Positions 1 through 5,713 of a stretch of 5,713 nucleotides of DNA are shown here, in pieces; the stretch's first letter is position 1; each line of letters begins with the position of its first letter. This DNA is from Zoogloeaceae bacterium. Its GTDB lineage: Bacteria > Pseudomonadota > Gammaproteobacteria > Burkholderiales > Rhodocyclaceae. The DNA lies in contig JAITEO010000071.1 of NCBI GenBank assembly GCA_031281985.1, positions 1 to 5,713 of the forward strand, given 5' to 3'. The position numbers and the translations under genes are program-made. The notes under the pieces are model-generated. The model saw only the letters and a program-made list of their open reading frames with translations, was not told the DNA's origin and did not search any database.

Positions 1-173
1 AAGCCTGGCTTCAAACCGTGTAAACCCAAGGAAAAACCAGCGCGGCCTTGGGGTTCTCGTAGGGGCGCACTGCGTTCGCCCGCAACCCATTCCGCCGCTT
101 GACCGGCCAACGGGCGCACGCAGTGCGCCCCTACGCCTGGTGTATAGGTAGTGGGTTTTCCTGCCTTTCCACC
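1..173. other. Gene-free left end, repeat-rich
   Basis: No coding region can be supported here. Every frame is short or built from the palindromic repeat listed separately. One frame is open from base 3 and stops at 21-23 (TAA), so the last few codons of a gene to the left are possible but cannot be shown. A weak stem of CCAAGG (26-31) with CCTTGG (46-51) has no T-run after it and is not a convincing terminator. Confidence 0.6.
58..135. repeat. REPIN-like double palindrome (two inverted REP-type units)
   Basis: Two 25-base arms (58-82 and 111-135) are reverse complements with a single mismatch and are separated by 28 bases. Each arm begins or ends with CGTAGGGGCGCAC or its complement. Each arm can also fold alone: in the right arm GGGCGCAC and GTGCGCCC pair perfectly around a GCA loop, and the left arm has the same fold with one mismatch. 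Two inverted palindromes with a short spacer is the layout of REPIN elements, non-autonomous repeats mobilised by RAYT transposases. No such transposase is in the window, so the REPIN assignment is inferred from structure alone. It could instead be a small MITE or a strong structured RNA element. Confidence 0.6.
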
Positions 174-204
174 AAAAAAGGGCGAGCTTTGCTTGCCCTT
201 TTTT
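174..204 (-). terminator. Rho-independent terminator of the ccmAB unit (works in both directions)
   Basis: AAAAAAGGGC (174-183) pairs perfectly with GCCCTTTTTT (195-204). The stem continues inward through one G-T/C-A position and AGC/GCT to a three-base loop. Read on the minus strand, a GC-rich stem is followed by a run of six T about 45 bases after the ccmB stop, a classic intrinsic terminator. The A-run on the other side gives a T-run on the plus strand too, so it could also stop transcription entering from the left. It shows that the minus-strand transcript probably ends after ccmB. Confidence 0.8.
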
Positions 205-215
205 GCTGACTGAAC

Positions 216-245
216 CGGCAAAAAGTAGGTTTTCACTTTTTGACG
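216..245 (-). repeat. 30-base repeat, copy 1, directly behind the ccmB stop
   Basis: This segment is the reverse complement of 5468-5497 with 29 of 30 bases identical; the difference is one G/A. It starts three bases after the ccmB stop codon when read in the ccmB direction. It is itself an imperfect palindrome: CAAAAAGT (219-226) pairs with ACTTTTTG (235-242) around an eight-base loop. Outside the repeat, CTGAAC (210-215) matches GTTCAG (5502-5507) near the other copy, so the similarity extends further across a four-base insertion. It may be a weak terminator, an mRNA 3' end element or a dispersed intergenic repeat. Confidence 0.75.
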
Positions 246-248
246 TTT

Positions 249-917
249 TCACTCCATCGCAATCCGCAGCGCCGCTGCCGCCGCCCAGGGAGCGAAGGCC
301 AGGCTGCCGACGGTCAGCGCCGCCAGCAGGAAGAGGTGCGCGGCGGGGTTCATGCCGCCGATGCTGGCATCGACCGCGCCCGCGCCGAAAATCAGCACGG
401 GAATATACAGGGGCAGCACCAACAAGGAAAGCAATATGCCGCCGCCGCGCAATCCCAGGGTGAGCGCCGCGCCAATCGCGCCGATGCCCGAAAGCGCCGG
501 AGTGCCGATGAATACCGCGAACGCCAGCGTCACCAGCGCCTCTTGCGGCAAATCGAACTGCAGGCCCAGAAGCGGCGCAATCACGGCCAGCGGCAGGCCG
601 GAAACCAGCCAGTGCGCCAGCGTCTTGCCCAGCACTACCAGTCCCAGCGGATAGGGCGCGAGCGCCAGTTGTTCCAGCGCGCCATCGTGGAAATCCTCGG
701 CGAACATCCGGGGCAGCGAAAGCATGGTCGCCAGGAGCGCGCCCACCCAGATCACTCCGGGCGCGAGGCGGCGCAATATTTCCGTTTCCGGCCCCACGCC
801 CAGCGGAAACAGGCTGGCGACGAGGACGAAGAAAAACAGCACGGAACACGCGTCCGCCGGACGTCGCACGGCCAGGCGCAAATCGCGGGCGATGACGCAG
901 CAAACGACGCGCAACAT
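249..917 (-). CDS. ccmB: Haem exporter membrane subunit CcmB
   Basis: CcmB is the inner membrane subunit that works with the ATPase CcmA in the CcmABCD complex, which releases haem-loaded CcmE during cytochrome c maturation in the periplasm. The 222-residue product matches the usual length of about 220. About six hydrophobic segments can be seen, near residues 24-42, 50-72, 98-120, 127-155, 160-180 and 192-218. Family-typical stretches include the region around residues 38-75 (PLGVGPE, then LAPGVIWVGALLA) and the following RMFAEDFHDGALEQL block. The ATG lies three bases after the ccmA stop (TAG GCC ATG) without a good Shine-Dalgarno sequence, which suggests translational coupling to ccmA. No ccmC follows; the next element is the terminator at 174-204. 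The family assignment is firm. Confidence 0.95.
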   Translation of the reverse strand: MLRVVCCVIARDLRLAVRRPADACSVLFFFVLVASLFPLGVGPETEILRRLAPGVIWVGALLATMLSLPRMFAEDFHDGALEQLALAPYPLGLVVLGKTLAHWLVSGLPLAVIAPLLGLQFDLPQEALVTLAFAVFIGTPALSGIGAIGAALTLGLRGGGILLSLLVLPLYIPVLIFGAGAVDASIGGMNPAAHLFLLAALTVGSLAFAPWAAAAALRIAME

Positions 918-920
918 GGC

Positions 921-1538
921 CTACGCGCCCAGCCGCAGACGGCGCGTGGCCGCCGCGGGGATGTCCACCGCCTGGTGCGTGGTCATCACCGCCAGTCCGC
1001 CGCGTTGCAGATGTGCGCCAATCACTCCGGCAAGCCAGGCCACCGCCTGCGTATCCAGCGCCACGAAAGGCTCGTCGAGTATCCACAGCGGACGGCGTTC
1101 GCGCGCCAGACGGGAAAGCGCCACGCGCCGTTTCTGGCCCTGCGAGAGATAGCGGCAGGCCAGGTCTTCGCGTCCGGTCAGTCCCACCTGTTCCAGCGCC
1201 GCCAGCGCCTCCTCTTCGCGCAGCGGCTCGTCCGCCAGATGGGCGCTGGCGAGGAGATTTTCCAGCGGCGTCAGGTCTTCCTTGATGGCGTTCTGGTGGC
1301 CGAGATAGCAGAGCTGGGCATGAAAATCCTTGCCCAGACGGCGAATCTCCTCGCCCTGCCAGCGGATTTCCCCGGCGTTTTGCGGCGTCAGGCCGCACAA
1401 CATGCGCAACAAGGTAGTCTTGCCCGCGCCGTTCCTGCCCTCCAGAAACAATAATTCCCCCGCCGCAAGCGTGAAGCCGACGCCCTGGAACAGACGGCGA
1501 TCCCCGCGTAGACATTCGAGATTCAGGGCGCTCAGCAT
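921..1538 (-). CDS. ccmA: Haem exporter ATP-binding subunit CcmA
   Basis: CcmA is the cytoplasmic ABC ATPase that partners CcmB in cytochrome c maturation. In the 205-residue product all ABC motifs are present: Walker A GRNGAGKT (34-41), Q-loop Gln82, signature LSQGQ (131-135), Walker B LWILDEP (151-157) and H-loop His188. The length is normal for CcmA (about 205). Two adjacent ATG codons are possible, at 1541 and 1538. I chose 1538 because it sits five bases after GGAGG, while the first ATG is only two bases away; a start at 1541 adds one Met. An in-frame ATG at 1595 would prepend 18-19 residues encoded by a dispersed repeat and is unlikely. The ribosome binding site lies inside a repeat hairpin, which is unusual. 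Confidence 0.95.
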   Translation of the reverse strand: MLSALNLECLRGDRRLFQGVGFTLAAGELLFLEGRNGAGKTTLLRMLCGLTPQNAGEIRWQGEEIRRLGKDFHAQLCYLGHQNAIKEDLTPLENLLASAHLADEPLREEEALAALEQVGLTGREDLACRYLSQGQKRRVALSRLARERRPLWILDEPFVALDTQAVAWLAGVIGAHLQRGGLAVMTTHQAVDIPAAATRRLRLGA

Positions 1539-1541
1539 CAT

Positions 1542-1615
1542 CCCCTCCCCCCTTGCGGGGGAGGGTGGCGCGTAGCGCCGGGAGAGGGCTTGCACCCTGC
1601 AAGGGGATGCGGCGG
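1542..1615. repeat. Composite palindromic intergenic repeat upstream of ccmA
   Basis: Three consecutive hairpins are visible. CCCTCCCCC (1543-1551) pairs with GGGGGAGGG (1557-1565) around five bases. GGCGC (1567-1571) pairs with GCGCC (1575-1579) around GTA. CTTGCA (1589-1594) pairs with TGCAAG (1598-1603) around CCC. Such GC-rich arrays between genes are common dispersed repeats in proteobacteria, and their translations (PSPARGEG-like) often create false gene starts. On the minus strand the first stem contains the ccmA Shine-Dalgarno sequence. Confidence 0.7.
1552..1565 (-). other. Structural overlap: 3' arm source of ccmA ribosome binding site begins next to this stem
   Basis: On the minus strand the ccmA leader reads through CCCTCCCCC (from 1565 down to 1557), the loop, then GGGGGAGGG (1551 down to 1543), and reaches the start codons within a few bases. 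The Shine-Dalgarno sequence GGAGG (1543-1547) is thus the 3' arm of a nine-pair stem made almost only of G-C pairs. If this stem forms in the mRNA, the site would be hidden from ribosomes. This is read directly from the sequence; any effect on expression is inferred. Confidence 0.5.
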
Positions 1616-1644
1616 TTCAAAAGGGCAAAGCCACGGAATTGTCG

Positions 1645-1680
1645 CTTCCCCCTCCCCTCCTCCTCTGCAAAGGGGGGCAG
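1645..1680. repeat. Polypyrimidine/polypurine repeat remnant between the cytochrome gene and ccmA
   Basis: Bases 1645-1666 are an uninterrupted run of 22 pyrimidines, followed by GCAAA and then a G-rich tract (1672-1677). The two halves can pair imperfectly. It looks like a degraded relative of the palindromic repeat at 1542-1615, placed in the same 206-base gap. I see no gene in the gap: the only open frame there, on the minus strand, is translated repeat sequence. Confidence 0.45.
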
Positions 1681-1744
1681 GAGCGTTTGCCCTGTCTTCC
1701 GGCATTTTGAATTCCATAGGGTTCATTTTGCGTACAACACTGCC

Positions 1745-2209
1745 CTAGCGCCGGTACCGCTTGTGGCAACTGCGGCAGCTTGCCTCCACGGGCGCGTATG
1801 CCGCCCTGAGCGTCTCCACGGCCTGTTTTGCCTCTTCTGGCGCGTTCTGCGCGGCGAGTTGCAGGTCTTCTACGGCGCGGACGAACTGGTCGCGTTCGGC
1901 GGCGAAAGCCTCCGGCTCCTGCCACAGACGGTCGGTGGACTTGCTGGGCGGATATTGCGTTTCCGCCCCGAAGTATTCCCACGGCGCGTCTTTCAATTGC
2001 GCGAGTTTTTCGGCGTGTTGCCGGAAAGTTTCCGCCACGTAGCGTTCTTCGCGCAACTGGATGCCCATCGGCTCGAAGCTTTTCAAAATCGCCCGAAACG
2101 CCGCCTGCCGATGCGCCACCGGCGTCCCCGGCCGCGTATCCTCCACCTCGCCACAGGCGGTCAGCAGGAAAACGGGCAACAACAAAGAAAAAAGAGGTTT
2201 GACGGACAT
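1745..2209 (-). CDS. Class II cytochrome c (c'/c556 type), predicted lipoprotein
   Basis: A small electron-carrier or gas-binding haem protein of the cytochrome c'/c556 family, by its layout. The 154-residue product has a single haem-attachment motif CRSCH (Cys145, Cys148, His149) five residues from its C-terminus, the hallmark of class II cytochromes c. The rest appears mainly helical, as in the four-helix bundle. Met48, in the likely first helix, could be a sixth haem ligand as in c556, but I cannot establish this. The N-terminus is a lipoprotein signal: MSVKPLF, a hydrophobic stretch, then LTAC with Cys19 as the predicted lipidated residue, so it is probably membrane-anchored in the periplasm. 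The start at 2209 gives a normal signal peptide. An alternative at 2239 adds ten residues; a longer one at 2332 runs into repeat DNA. No strong Shine-Dalgarno sequence is seen. It depends on the Ccm system encoded just downstream. Confidence 0.85.
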   Translation of the reverse strand: MSVKPLFSLLLPVFLLTACGEVEDTRPGTPVAHRQAAFRAILKSFEPMGIQLREERYVAETFRQHAEKLAQLKDAPWEYFGAETQYPPSKSTDRLWQEPEAFAAERDQFVRAVEDLQLAAQNAPEEAKQAVETLRAAYAPVEASCRSCHKRYRR

Positions 2210-2267
2210 GTCGCGCAACGAACAGGAAAAGGCGCACATGATAATGCAGATCAGGGGGTCAGAGGAT

Positions 2268-2276
2268 GGGGGGGGG
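2268..2276. repeat. Nine-G homopolymer run
   Basis: Nine consecutive G on the plus strand (nine C on the minus strand) lie about 60 bases before the chosen start of the cytochrome gene, in its probable promoter or leader region. Runs of this length can change by slippage. Nothing else shows phase variation, and a sequencing-length error is also possible. Confidence 0.6.
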
Positions 2277-2285
2277 CAGAGGGGA

Positions 2286-2337
2286 GTGCAATCCAAAGCG
2301 GCGGCGCTTCGTTGGGTTCCTCCGCTTTTCATTGCAC
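2286..2337. repeat. Inverted repeat with 16-base arms upstream of the cytochrome gene
   Basis: GTGCAATCCAAAGCGG (2286-2301) and CCGCTTTTCATTGCAC (2322-2337) are reverse complements at 14 of 16 positions, separated by 20 bases. The structure fits a dispersed intergenic palindrome. A long open frame for the cytochrome gene begins inside it, an argument against that start. Confidence 0.55.
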
Positions 2338-2373
2338 CCGTTCAGAGGACAGAAGACGGAGCGCCGTTTGTTT

Positions 2374-2404
2374 CCCCTCGCCTCTTGTGGAAGAGGGCGA
2401 GGGG
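2374..2404 (-). terminator. Hairpin behind metK, possible terminator or repeat
   Basis: CCCCTCGCC-TCTT (2374-2386) pairs with AAGAGGGCGAGGGG (2391-2404) with one bulged base, around a four-base loop. It begins 11 bases after the metK stop. On the minus strand it is followed by GAAACAAACGG, not a T-run, so it is a poor intrinsic terminator. It could stabilise the 3' end of the mRNA or be another dispersed palindrome. Confidence 0.4.
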
Positions 2405-2415
2405 CGGGCGCGGTT

Positions 2416-3573
<1,158 letters not shown>

Positions 3574-3628
3574 GAAAAAAGCTCCTTGGGTCAGGATTGT
3601 CCGGCGTTACCGGCTCCGACCCAGGAAG
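3574..3628 (-). promoter_or_regulatory. metK leader with a nested fold that pairs the ribosome binding site
   Basis: On the minus strand CTTCC-TGGGTC (3628-3618) faces GACCCA-AGGAG (3592-3582). The inner six pairs are perfect; the outer five contain one C-A mismatch and one G-T pair. The second arm includes the metK Shine-Dalgarno AAGGAG (3582-3587). Inside are GGA/TCC and a CCGG-TAACG-CCGG hairpin (3601-3613). The nesting resembles RNA switches that hide the ribosome binding site. It matches no SAM or SAH riboswitch consensus that I can recall, so ligand and function are unknown. Confidence 0.45.
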
Positions 3629-3666
3629 CGGCGACGCTTTAGCGGTATTTTGTTTCGCCCCGCAAG

Positions 3667-3696
3667 TTGTCTGGTTAACTCGGCGAATCTGGTAAT
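3667..3696 (+). promoter_or_regulatory. Weak candidate sigma-70 promoter for the acyltransferase operon
   Basis: TTGTCT (3667-3672) matches the -35 box at four of six positions. GGTAAT (3691-3696) matches the -10 box at four of six. The spacing is 18 bases. Transcription would begin about 30 bases before the ATG at 3734. The match is modest. A promoter for metK must lie in the same divergent region, but I see no clear boxes on the other strand. Confidence 0.25.
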
Positions 3697-3704
3697 CTTA
3701 ACCA
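3672..3704. promoter_or_regulatory. Inverted repeat in the metK/acyltransferase divergent region, candidate operator
   Basis: TGGTTAA (3672-3678) and TTAACCA (3698-3704) are perfect reverse complements with 19 bases between them. It overlaps the candidate plus-strand promoter, so a bound dimer could affect both divergent units. The arms are short and AT-containing, so chance cannot be excluded. No regulator can be named. Confidence 0.35.
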
Positions 3705-3733
3705 TTTTTTCCTGTGACGCAAGCCCTCGTTTT

Positions 3734-4588
3734 ATGCTTTTCCTGTTCAAGGCCCTGAGCCGTTTGCCGCTTGCCTGGGTGCATCGCCTGGGCGCGCTGG
3801 CGGGCGTGCTGGTGTATCTCGCCTCGCCGCGCTACCGGAAGAACCTGCGGGAAAACCTGTGCGCGGCGGGACTGGAAACCCGGCTCGTCTGGCCGGCGGC
3901 AGCGGAAGCGGGCAAGCAGGCGCTGGAAATTTCGCATATCTGGCAGAAAAGCCAGGAAGAAATCGACGCGCGGATTCTCGAAGTCACCGGCGGCGAACAT
4001 GTCGCGGCGGCGAAGGCGGCGGGACGGGGCATCCTGTTTCTGACGCCGCATCTCGGCTGCTTCGAGATCGCCGGCCGGCATTGCGCCACCCTGGGCGAAC
4101 TGACCGTGCTCTACCGCCCGCCCCGGCAAAAAAGCCTGCAACGGCTGATCCTCGCCGGACGCCAGCGCCCCGGCCTGCATCTGGCAAGCGCCGACGTATC
4201 CGGCGTGCGCGCGCTCTTGAAGGCGTTGAAAAGAGGCGAGGCCGTGGGCATCCTGCCCGATCAGGCGCCCAAGAAGGGCGAGGGTGTCTGGCTCGATTTT
4301 TTCGGGCGTCCCGCCTACACCATGACGCTGGCCGCACGGCTTTCCGAAACCGGCGCGACCGTGCTGATGGCCTGGGGCGAGCGATTGCCGCGAGGGCGCG
4401 GCTACCAGGTGCACTACAGCCCGCCGGAACAGGCGATAACCGGGGATACGCGCGCCCGCGCGCAAAAGATCAATCAGGAGATCGAACGCCTGATCCGCCG
4501 TTGCCCGACGCAATACCTGTGGGGCTACAACCGTTACAAGGGCAATCCGGAAAACGCCTTGCCCGCCCGCGCCGAGACGATGGCATGA
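3734..4588 (+). CDS. Lipid A biosynthesis acyltransferase, LpxL1-like (first of a pair)
   Basis: A member of the LpxL/LpxM (HtrB/MsbB) family, which transfers acyl chains from acyl-ACP to the lipid A precursor on the inner face of the inner membrane. The 284-residue product has an N-terminal hydrophobic anchor (about residues 8-30), the catalytic HX4E motif (HLGCFE, His106 and Glu111), YRPP (127-130), and ILPDQ (Asp176) followed by GVWLDFFGRPAYT. The end, PTQYLWGYNRYK, is typical. From memory it resembles Neisseria LpxL1 more than E. coli LpxL; no alignment was run. The ATG at 3734 is chosen because the anchor begins there, though it has no clear Shine-Dalgarno sequence. A longer frame from 3389 runs across metK and is spurious. 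The stop overlaps the next start (ATGA), so the two genes are coupled. Chain length and acylation position cannot be read. Confidence 0.9.
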   Translation: MLFLFKALSRLPLAWVHRLGALAGVLVYLASPRYRKNLRENLCAAGLETRLVWPAAAEAGKQALEISHIWQKSQEEIDARILEVTGGEHVAAAKAAGRGILFLTPHLGCFEIAGRHCATLGELTVLYRPPRQKSLQRLILAGRQRPGLHLASADVSGVRALLKALKRGEAVGILPDQAPKKGEGVWLDFFGRPAYTMTLAARLSETGATVLMAWGERLPRGRGYQVHYSPPEQAITGDTRARAQKINQEIERLIRRCPTQYLWGYNRYKGNPENALPARAETMA

Positions 4589-5466
4589 AATCACTGCAAA
4601 ACCTGTTCGCCCGCCTGGGCGTCCTGCTCCTCTGGCTCCTGCACTGGCTGCCGCTGCCGCTGCTGCGCCTTGCCGGGCGGGGGCTGGGCGCGTTGCTGTT
4701 TCATTGCGGACGCGCGCGGCGGCAGGTGGCGCGCGTCAATCTGCGCCTGTGCTTTCCCGAAAAAAGCGCGGCGCAGCGCGAACGGCTGTTGCGGCGGCAT
4801 TTCACCGCATTCGCCCAATCCCTGCTGGATCGCTCCCTGCTCTGGTGGGCTTCGCGGGCGCGCCTCGAACGGCTGCTGCATCTTTCCGGCGCGGAACATC
4901 TCGCGCGGGCGGACGGCTGCCCCACGCTGCTCCTTGCGCCGCATTTCGTCGGGTTGGATGCCGGAGGCATTGCCGTGGCGCTGCGCGTATCCGTGGTCAG
5001 CGTCTATTCCCGCCAGAAGAATCCGGTATTCGACGCCATGTTCCTGGCGGGGCGCAAACGCTTCAACGCGCCGGTGCTGCTTTCCCGCAAGGAAGGGGTG
5101 CGCCGCGCGCTGAAGGCCATGCGGCAGGGACTGCCCTTTTATTATTTGCCGGACATGGATTTTGGCTCCCGGGAATCCATTTTCGTCCCCTTTTTCGGCG
5201 TGCCCGCCGCCACCATCACCGGCGTTTCCCGCCTGGCGCGGGCGGCGGGCGCGAAAGTCGTTCCCTGTATCGCGCGCCTGACGGCAAAGGGATACGCCAT
5301 CGACCTCCTGCCGCCGCTGGAGGATTTCCCCGGCGAAAGCGTGGAAGCCGATACCGCGCGCATCAACCGGCTCATCGAAAGCCAGATAGCGGGCATGCCG
5401 GAACAGTATTACTGGCTGCACCGGCGCTTCAAGACCCGCCCGCCCGGAGAAGCGGAATTTTATTAG
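4585..5466 (+). CDS. lpxL: Lipid A biosynthesis acyltransferase, LpxL/HtrB type (second of a pair)
   Basis: The second acyltransferase of the LpxL/LpxM family, probably adding a secondary acyl chain to lipid A at the inner membrane. The 293-residue product is near the normal size (about 300). It has a hydrophobic N-terminal anchor (about residues 10-40), NLRLCFPE after it, the catalytic HX4D motif (HFVGLD, His120 and Asp125), YSRQKNP, YLPDMDFG (Asp190 and Asp192) followed by VPFFG, and a C-terminal PEQYYWLHRRFKTRPPGE block. That last block and the PDMDFG region are close to what I recall of E. coli LpxL and Neisseria LpxL2. The ATG overlaps the stop of the previous gene by four bases, which fixes the start and shows coupling. 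It probably differs from its neighbour in acyl chain or target position. A 30-base repeat begins one base after the stop. Confidence 0.93.
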   Translation: MKSLQNLFARLGVLLLWLLHWLPLPLLRLAGRGLGALLFHCGRARRQVARVNLRLCFPEKSAAQRERLLRRHFTAFAQSLLDRSLLWWASRARLERLLHLSGAEHLARADGCPTLLLAPHFVGLDAGGIAVALRVSVVSVYSRQKNPVFDAMFLAGRKRFNAPVLLSRKEGVRRALKAMRQGLPFYYLPDMDFGSRESIFVPFFGVPAATITGVSRLARAAGAKVVPCIARLTAKGYAIDLLPPLEDFPGESVEADTARINRLIESQIAGMPEQYYWLHRRFKTRPPGEAEFY

Positions 5467-5467
5467 G

Positions 5468-5497
5468 CGTCAAAAAGTAAAAACCTACTTTTTGCCG
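5468..5497 (+). repeat. 30-base repeat, copy 2, directly behind the lpxL stop
   Basis: This copy is inverted relative to 216-245 and identical at 29 of 30 positions. Its core is a perfect hairpin: CAAAAAGTA (5471-5479) pairs with TACTTTTTG (5486-5494) around AAAACC. It starts one base after the lpxL stop, so both copies have the same orientation relative to the gene they follow. The stem is AT-rich and there is no separate T-run, so termination would be weak. Confidence 0.75.
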
Positions 5498-5505
5498 TAC
5501 AGTTC

Positions 5506-5511
5506 AGGAGG
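5506..5511 (+). promoter_or_regulatory. Strong ribosome binding site of the GNAT gene
   Basis: AGGAGG ends five bases before the ATG at 5517, a near-ideal Shine-Dalgarno sequence. It decides the start of the partial gene at the window end. Confidence 0.8.
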
Positions 5512-5516
5512 CCAGC

Positions 5517-5713
5517 ATGTCCAGATTTTCCATTCGTCCCGTAACGCCACCGGATATTCCCGCCAGTGCCGAGTTGGCGCGGGAAGCCTGGCAGGCGGCT
5601 TATCCCGGCATCATTTCGCAGGCGCAAATCGACTTCATGCTCGCGCAGCGCTACGACCATGCGCGGCTTCTTGCCGATCTGGAAGACGCCGACAAATGGC
5701 TGGATCAGGCCTT
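5517..5713 (+). CDS. GNAT-family N-acetyltransferase, N-terminal part, cut by the window end
   Basis: The first 65 codons of a gene that runs out of the window without a stop. The translation starts MSRFSIRPVTPPDIPASAEL and continues with AREAWQAAYPGIIS. This is the usual opening of a GNAT acetyltransferase: a first strand with IRP, the PxDIPA turn, and a helix ending in W-x3-YPGI. Such enzymes transfer an acetyl group from acetyl-CoA to an amine, but the acetyl-CoA binding loop lies beyond the end and the substrate is unknown. The start is supported by AGGAGG five bases upstream. It follows lpxL after 50 bases on the same strand and could be in the same transcript unless the hairpin at 5471-5494 ends it. 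Confidence 0.8.
   Translation, partial: MSRFSIRPVTPPDIPASAELAREAWQAAYPGIISQAQIDFMLAQRYDHARLLADLEDADKWLDQA

Noticed and set aside
240..1454. 404-codon plus-strand open frame
   Set aside because: It runs antisense through ccmB and ccmA, is rich in Arg, Gln and His, and has no recognisable domain. The minus-strand genes have full family motifs.
1539..1595. Upstream start for ccmA at 1595
   Set aside because: The extra 18-19 residues are translated repeat sequence. CcmA proteins normally begin near the chosen start, which has GGAGG in front of it.
1538..1726. 62-codon minus-strand open frame between the cytochrome gene and ccmA
   Set aside because: Its translation is mostly Pro, Gly and Arg from the palindromic repeats, with no domain and no separate ribosome binding site.
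2210..2332. Upstream start for the cytochrome gene at 2332
   Set aside because: The extra 41 residues run through an inverted repeat and would bury the lipoprotein signal inside the protein.
3574..3733. Known SAH or SAM riboswitch
   Set aside because: I could not match the conserved cores that I recall for SAM-I, SAM-II, SAM-III or SAH elements. Only a generic RBS-pairing fold is reported.
5463..5660. 65-codon minus-strand open frame at the right end
   Set aside because: It is antisense to the GNAT gene, which has an ideal ribosome binding site and a recognisable N-terminus. Its last residues are translated repeat.

Overview
This is a GC-rich window, most likely from a betaproteobacterium. 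The reason is the arrangement: metK (S-adenosylmethionine synthetase) lies back to back with two tandem lipid A acyltransferase genes. As I recall them, these two proteins resemble the two Neisseria LpxL types. The cytochrome c maturation genes also fit a respiring Gram-negative. I cannot name the genus.

Layout. Bases 1-248 carry no gene that I can support. They hold a double palindrome of REPIN type (58-135), a strong hairpin terminator (174-204) and one copy of a 30-base repeat (216-245). The left half is then a minus-strand series. Read in the direction of transcription it is metK (3573-2416), a lipoprotein class II cytochrome c (2209-1745), ccmA (1538-921) and ccmB (917-249). The gaps metK/cytochrome (206 bases) and cytochrome/ccmA (206 bases) are filled with palindromic, purine- or pyrimidine-rich repeats. 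ccmA and ccmB are tightly coupled, with 3 bases between them. The right half is on the plus strand: two acyltransferase genes (3734-4588 and 4585-5466, overlapping by ATGA), then the second copy of the 30-base repeat, then the start of a GNAT acetyltransferase (5517 to the window end).

How the genes work together. CcmAB energises delivery of haem to the periplasmic cytochrome c maturation machinery, and the adjacent cytochrome is a plausible client. ccmC and the other ccm genes do not follow ccmB here. MetK makes SAM and is functionally separate. The two acyltransferases probably add the secondary acyl chains of lipid A.

I see no obvious new multi-gene system: the proteins belong to known families. 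The parts worth a second look are non-coding. They are a nested metK leader fold that would hide the metK ribosome binding site, a dispersed-repeat hairpin that contains the ccmA ribosome binding site, and a 30-base repeat placed directly behind the stop codons at both ends of the segment. A 7+7 inverted repeat in the divergent promoter region is a fourth.
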